In this document: positions 60,503 through 64,000 of the stretch, piece after piece
How the letters are laid out: each line of letters opens with the position of its first letter
Numbering within the stretch: position 1 is the first letter of the stretch
NCBI RefSeq assembly: GCF_025231485.1
Contig: NZ_CP104003.1
Span: forward strand, 1,240,001 to 1,304,000
Source: Salinirubellus salinus
GTDB taxonomy: Archaea; Halobacteriota; Halobacteria; Halobacteriales; Haloarculaceae
Reading direction: 5' to 3'
DNA length: 64,000 nt
Position numbers and translations under genes: made by a program
Notes under the pieces: generated by a model
Seen by the model: only the letters and a program-made list of their open reading frames with translations
The model's database searches: none
What the model was told of the DNA's origin: nothing

Positions 60503-61084
60503 TTACGAACTAGGGTTTAGCGTTATCGTGAGGTCGCCGGTGAGGTCTTCCGTGCTGGAGAGGCCATTCGTGTCGACACGTAGCGCGACGGAGAACAGCG
60601 TCGAGTTCGCAATCCCAGTCAAACTCAGTGTACCGGTTTCCGTGACCGTGTACTCGTTGGAGCCGTCCGATATCTTGAATTGAACGTTGGCATCGGCATC
60701 CCCACCATCTGTTCCAGTCAGATTATAGCTGATGTCGATATCCTGATTATCGGTAGCATTGTGCTGGAAGGTGAACGCTGGCGTGCTCGTTGGGTCGCTA
60801 AACGTCCCCACATCCAGTTGAGAGCCTACATTGACACCCGCCGCTTTATTACTATCGATCGCATTCCCGATAGCGATATCCAACTCGTCGTTGGTGTTGG
60901 TCGAGACGATGTTGCTGGTTCCTGGGCTGAGAGTCAGAAATGCGCTCGCACTCCCGTCACCCTCAACACCAATTGATGCCTCACGCGTCAGCGTGAAACT
61001 GTTGTACGCCGCCGCGGTCAGCCCGGACGGGACGAGCACTGCACCACTGGCACCGAGGCCGTACAGGAGCTTTCTTCGTCGCAT
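60503..61084 (-). CDS. Secreted DUF1102/TasA-like protein A
   Basis: This 193-residue protein begins RRRKLLYGLGASGAVLVPSG, then LTAAAYNSFTLTREASIGVE, a signal sequence with a SipW-like A-x-Y/F cut region and the DUF1102 opening (SIGVEGDGSASAFLTLSPG). The rest is strand-rich, repeats Thr/Asn/Asp, and has no Cys. It is first of the four-gene run. TATA at 61107-61117 lies about 28 nt upstream. Base composition is clearly lower in GC than the neighbours. Confidence 0.82.
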   Translation of the reverse strand: MRRRKLLYGLGASGAVLVPSGLTAAAYNSFTLTREASIGVEGDGSASAFLTLSPGTSNIVSTNTNDELDIAIGNAIDSNKAAGVNVGSQLDVGTFSDPTSTPAFTFQHNATDNQDIDISYNLTGTDGGDADANVQFKISDGSNEYTVTETGTLSLTGIANSTLFSVALRVDTNGLSSTEDLTGDLTITLNPSS

Positions 61085-61106
61085 GAACCTCTCTACACCG
61101 AGAAAT

Positions 61107-61117
61107 CACATATAACT
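61107..61117 (-). promoter_or_regulatory. TATA box for the SipW/TasA-like run
   Basis: On the minus strand, gttatatgtga sits about 28 nt before the ATG at 61084. This is the only clear promoter element ahead of the four-gene run. Confidence 0.55.
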
Positions 61118-61232
61118 CAGTCAGACACTTCACGTTCTGAAAACACCCTAACATATTGCGGCGCTCTAGCACGGTCTGGCCGTGCCGGAAGCGATAGGCC
61201 TTAGCCACACCCTCTGCTACCACCGAATGCGC

Positions 61233-61306
61233 GCCAAGGGAGCTTGGGCGGTTCAAGTGCTCGACTTGTAATCGAGAATTCGTGGGTTCGAATCCCACCC
61301 TTGGCT
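61233..61306 (+). tRNA. trnT: tRNA-Thr(TGT)
   Basis: A 74-nt tRNA. Acceptor GCCAAGG (61233-61239) pairs with CCTTGGC (61299-61305), with T as discriminator. The D-arm contains GGGCGGTTCAAG. The anticodon stem CTCGA/TCGAG surrounds CTTGTAA with anticodon TGT at 61267-61269. T-arm is GTGGGTTCGAATCCCAC. CCA is not encoded. Confidence 0.96.
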
Positions 61307-61308
61307 TG

Positions 61309-61336
61309 CGAGGGTCGAGCGCCAGCGAGACCCTCG
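61309..61336 (+). terminator. Hairpin just after tRNA-Thr
   Basis: CGAGGGTC (61309-61316) pairs perfectly with GACCCTCG (61329-61336). It lies 3 bases after the tRNA, so it may end the transcript. Two more short GC-rich palindromes follow before 61400. Confidence 0.4.
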
Positions 61337-61402
61337 ATGTCACGAACGGCGAGCGGAGCGAGCCGTGAGTCTGCTGCGAGCGCTAGCGAGCAGAGAGCCA
61401 CG

Positions 61403-61422
61403 CGTGGGATTCGAAGCCCACC
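61403..61422 (+). repeat. Degenerate T-arm fragment downstream of tRNA-Thr
   Basis: CGTGGGATTCGAAGCCCACC repeats the tRNA T-arm CGTGGGTTCGAATCCCACC (61281-61299) with one inserted A and one T to G change. It is not followed by a CCTTGGC-like acceptor, so it is only a fragment. Confidence 0.55.
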
Positions 61423-61483
61423 ATCTAGCGACCCACCCACACACTTTTGCCCACGGTCTGAAACCCACACGACAGGACCAACC

Positions 61484-62923
61484 ATGGGAGCGACGCAGGA
61501 GACGGCGGCCGGGGAGGGGACGAACCGTGCCGGCGAGTCACCGGAGGTCGAGAGCCAGCCGACGACGGTCACCGAGGAGACGTCCGTCACCGAGGAGGGG
61601 ACGGAACTGGAGCGGTCCATCGGCCTCGTCGGGGGCCTCTCCATCGGCGTGGGGACGATGATCGGCGCCGGGATCTTCGTGTTTCCGGGGCTGGCGGCCG
61701 GCCGGGCCGGACCCGCCGCGGCGGGGTCGTTCGCCATCGGCGCCGTGGTGGCGCTGCTGGTCGCGCTCCCGACCTCGGAGTTGGCGACGGCGATGCCGAA
61801 GTCGGGCGGGGGGTACTACTTCGTCTCGCGGGCGCTCGGCGCACTACCGGGAGCGGTGGTGGGGCTGAGCATCTGGCTGGGGCTGGTGTTCGCGACGGCG
61901 TTCTACCTCGTCGGGTTCGGCAACTACGCGGCGGCGGTCTTGGCCGAGGCGGGGGTGTCGGTCGGCGCTTCGGGCGTCGTCGTCCCGCTGGCGCTCGTCT
62001 CGGCCGTGTTGCTCACCGCGCTGAACCTCGTGGGGACGGAGAACGCCGCGCGCCTCCAGAACTACGTCGTCGGCCTGCTGTTGACCATCCTCGTGTTCTT
62101 CCTCGGGTACGGCGGACTGGACGCGCTGGGCGTGTTCGGCCGCACGAGGGTGCCCGAGCAGTTCCTCCCGTTCGGACCGATGCCGATGTTCACCACCGCG
62201 GCGCTCGTGTTCACCTCGTACCTCGGGTTCGCACAGGTGGCGACCGTCGCGGGCGACATCAAGCAGCCGGGACGGAACCTCCCGCTGGCGATGGTGGGGT
62301 CGGTGCTCCTCGTCGGCGTGCTGTACGTCTCGACCATCTTCGTCGCCACCAGCGCGTTCGCGGCGTCGACGCTCTCCGGGTTCGGCGAGACGGCCATCGT
62401 CGAGGTGGCCCGCGCGTTCGGCGGCGGCTCCGGCGCCATCGCCATCCTCGTCGCGGGGTTGCTGGCGACGCTGTCGAGCGCGAACGCTTCCGTCCTCGCC
62501 ACGTCGCGGGCGCTGTTCGCGGTCAGCAAGGACGCCGTCGTCCCACGCCGCGCCAGTCGGATGAACCTCCGATACGGGACGCCGCACGTCGCGCTCGTGC
62601 TGGGCGCGGGGCCGGTGCTGGTGCTGGTGTCGCTGAACCGCGTGGAGGTGCTGGCGGAGGTGGCCTCGTTCCTCCACCTCGTGATGTACGGACTGATGTG
62701 CGTGGCGCTGATCGTGATGCGGCGCGACGAACCGGAGTGGTACGACCCGGCGTTCCGGGTCCCCGCCTACCCGGTGGTGGCAGGTCTCGGTGCCGTGGCG
62801 AGCTTCGGCCTGCTCGCGTTCATGCAGTTGACCTCGCAGGTGGTCGGCGTCGTGGTGATGCTCGCGGCGGCCGGGTGGTACCGCTACTACGCGAACGACG
62901 TCTCGCTGAAGGGGGTGATCTGA
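61484..62923 (+). CDS. APC family amino-acid permease
   Basis: This 479-residue transporter has a charged, Thr/Glu-rich N-terminal tail of about 50 residues, then the APC opening [28 protein letters not shown] near residue 47. About twelve helices follow. The conserved [12 protein letters not shown] and helix-six-like [20 protein letters not shown] near residue 248 are seen. Substrate could be a cationic or neutral amino acid. Its stop and the next start share TGATG, so it is coupled to a UspA protein. Confidence 0.93.
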   Translation: MGATQETAAGEGTNRAGESPEVESQPTTVTEETSVTEEGTELERSIGLVGGLSIGVGTMIGAGIFVFPGLAAGRAGPAAAGSFAIGAVVALLVALPTSELATAMPKSGGGYYFVSRALGALPGAVVGLSIWLGLVFATAFYLVGFGNYAAAVLAEAGVSVGASGVVVPLALVSAVLLTALNLVGTENAARLQNYVVGLLLTILVFFLGYGGLDALGVFGRTRVPEQFLPFGPMPMFTTAALVFTSYLGFAQVATVAGDIKQPGRNLPLAMVGSVLLVGVLYVSTIFVATSAFAASTLSGFGETAIVEVARAFGGGSGAIAILVAGLLATLSSANASVLATSRALFAVSKDAVVPRRASRMNLRYGTPHVALVLGAGPVLVLVSLNRVEVLAEVASFLHLVMYGLMCVALIVMRRDEPEWYDPAFRVPAYPVVAGLGAVASFGLLAFMQLTSQVVGVVVMLAAAGWYRYYANDVSLKGVI

Positions 62924-63675
62924 TGGCCAACGGCCCAGAGGGTGACCTCTCCATCCGCGAACCGCCGAAGGTGCTCGTCCCCGTGCGGGTCCTGGAGGGG
63001 CAGACACTCCCGGCGTCGCTGGTCGAGTTCCTCGCGCCGGCGGACGTGGTGGTGCTCGGCTACCACGTCCTGCCCGAACAGACGCCGACCGAGCAGGCGA
63101 GCATGCAGTACGAGGAGCGCGCGCAGTCCGCCGTCGAGGACATCGTCACCGAGTTCCGGGAGGCCGGGCGCGAGCCCGAGACGCGCGTCGTCTTCACCCA
63201 CGACCGGGACCAGACGGTCGACCGGGTCGCCGCGGAGGTGGACGCCACGGCCGTGCTGTTGCCGAACCCGACCGGTGAGATAACGGACGTGCTGGTGGCT
63301 CTGCGTGGCGTCGTCGACACCGGCCGGCTCGCGGACCTCGTCGCGACGCTCCTCCACGGTGGCGAGGGGCGGGTGACGCTGTGGGGGCTCGACACCGGCG
63401 GGTCGTTCGAGGCCGACGCGGCCGTCGAACACGCCCGTGACACGCTGGAGCGCCGTGGACTCGGGGCCGACCGTATCACGGGCGAGACGACGCAGACCGA
63501 ACAGCCCGTCGTGGACATCGTCGGCCGCTCGGCCGCGTTCGACGTGGTTGTGATGGGCGAGGGTGGCGAGGGGCTCCTCTCGGTCCTGCTGGGTGAGGAC
63601 GCCGAGCGGGTCGCAGAGGGCGCCGTCGCGCCGGTGCTGGTCGTCCGCCCACGACCGGACCCGACGGCGGAGTGA
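62923..63675 (+). CDS. Universal stress protein (UspA) family protein
   Basis: This 250-residue protein begins ANGPEGDLSIREPPKVLVPVRV. It has one half resembling UspA (KVLVPVRVLEGQTLPAS, DVVVLGYHVLPEQTPTEQ) and a second half ending ERVAEGAVAPVLVVRPRP with the late G-x-x-x-x-V-x-x-x-x-x-P-V pattern. It probably senses state and acts on the neighbouring APC permease, as such haloarchaeal pairs are common. It overlaps the permease stop by one base. Confidence 0.88.
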   Translation: MANGPEGDLSIREPPKVLVPVRVLEGQTLPASLVEFLAPADVVVLGYHVLPEQTPTEQASMQYEERAQSAVEDIVTEFREAGREPETRVVFTHDRDQTVDRVAAEVDATAVLLPNPTGEITDVLVALRGVVDTGRLADLVATLLHGGEGRVTLWGLDTGGSFEADAAVEHARDTLERRGLGADRITGETTQTEQPVVDIVGRSAAFDVVVMGEGGEGLLSVLLGEDAERVAEGAVAPVLVVRPRPDPTAE

Positions 63676-63893
63676 CGCCTCTCGGGCGGCAGCGGACACC
63701 CGAGCGATGGGGCGTACGCTCGGGAGGTTGGAGATGCCGGCGCAACTGGTGCATCAGGCTTGGAATTGATTACCCCGTTCCGCCGGCAACAGGAAACGAG
63801 TCGGTGTCCGTTAAAGCTCTTTTGTCATCGGGTCGGTTGGTACTGGCCCTCACGGTGACAGAAAACGGGTTTCCGCGTCGACAGGAACGGTCG

Positions 63894-64000
63894 TCAGTCG
63901 AGGAGCCCATCCAGCAACTGGACCGCGAGTCGCTCGTCGAGCGGGTCGTTCGCGTTCCCACAGTGGGGTGACTGGACGCAGGCCGGGCACCCCGATTCGC
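63894..64000 (-). CDS. C-terminus of a DEAD/DEAH-box helicase with DUF1998-type zinc motif (partial)
   Basis: On the minus strand the edge reads [20 protein letters not shown], then [14 protein letters not shown] and stop (TCA at 63894-63896). The Cys-x2-Cys-x-x-x-x-x-Cys spacing before NxxLD is the DUF1998 ending of MrfA/Y-family helicases. Only 34 residues are inside the window. The spacer 63676-63893 contains no gene that I can support. Confidence 0.8.
   Translation of the reverse strand, partial: ESGCPACVQSPHCGNANDPLDERLAVQLLDGLLD

Noticed and set aside
63676-63893. Possible short genes after the UspA gene
   Set aside because: Frames are under 100 codons, lack GC-rich third positions and have no family pattern. 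AT-rich parts look like promoter or terminator sequence.

Overview
The window is chromosomal DNA from an extremely halophilic archaeon (class Halobacteria). The evidence is very GC-rich, strongly acidic protein-coding sequence, TATA boxes about 25 nt before start codons with very short leaders, archaeal versions of core genes (20S proteasome alpha subunit, SBDS, Pop5/Rpp30, PyrI, GHMP-type shikimate kinase, archaeal MAT, GTP cyclohydrolase III), and Tat-type lipoprotein signals. I cannot name the genus from sequence alone.

Layout. 1-10 kb: nnr-moaC, hflX, a FUN14-like protein, then a minus-strand block (a DUF54 RNA-binding protein, Rpp30, a methyltransferase, Pop5, PsmA, SBDS) that looks like the archaeal exosome-proteasome superoperon without the exosome core. 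10-26 kb: housekeeping and metabolism (pyrBI, FKBP isomerase, CYTH phosphatase, MAT, cysteine synthase, a thioredoxin-fold YyaL/SPATA20 protein, an acyl-CoA synthetase, shikimate kinase and chorismate mutase). 26.8-30.6 kb: a lower-GC accessory patch with decayed GNAT and PIN genes, a repeat-rich PKD surface protein and a solitary methyltransferase. 30.6-44 kb: VOC protein, GNAT, SurE, Rsm22-like, TyrA, M24 peptidase, aroA, aroC, and two tandem paralogous Tat lipoproteins. 44-50 kb: tRNA-Ser, a bat-type HTH regulator, udk, gch3 and a CBS protein. 50-56 kb: a complete branched-chain amino-acid type ABC transporter, with livJ convergent to livHMGF. 56-64 kb: pgk, GNAT, a four-gene SipW/TasA-like secretion cluster, tRNA-Thr, an APC permease with a UspA protein, and the C-terminus of a DEAD/DEAH helicase at the right edge.

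Functional links. AroA, AroC, shikimate kinase, chorismate mutase and TyrA cover most steps from shikimate to the tyrosine branch. The liv genes form one transporter. The 57.7-61.1 kb cluster pairs an archaeal Ser-His-Asp signal peptidase with two TasA/DUF1102-like secreted proteins and a DUF5305 membrane protein. It is the best candidate for an under-described system, probably a surface or fibre-type export module.

Non-coding structure. Four copies of one two-hairpin element each abut a stop codon in the same polarity. Two of them lie as inverted repeats around an HNH gene broken by an in-frame TAG. Both tRNA genes are followed by degenerate copies of their own T-arm.
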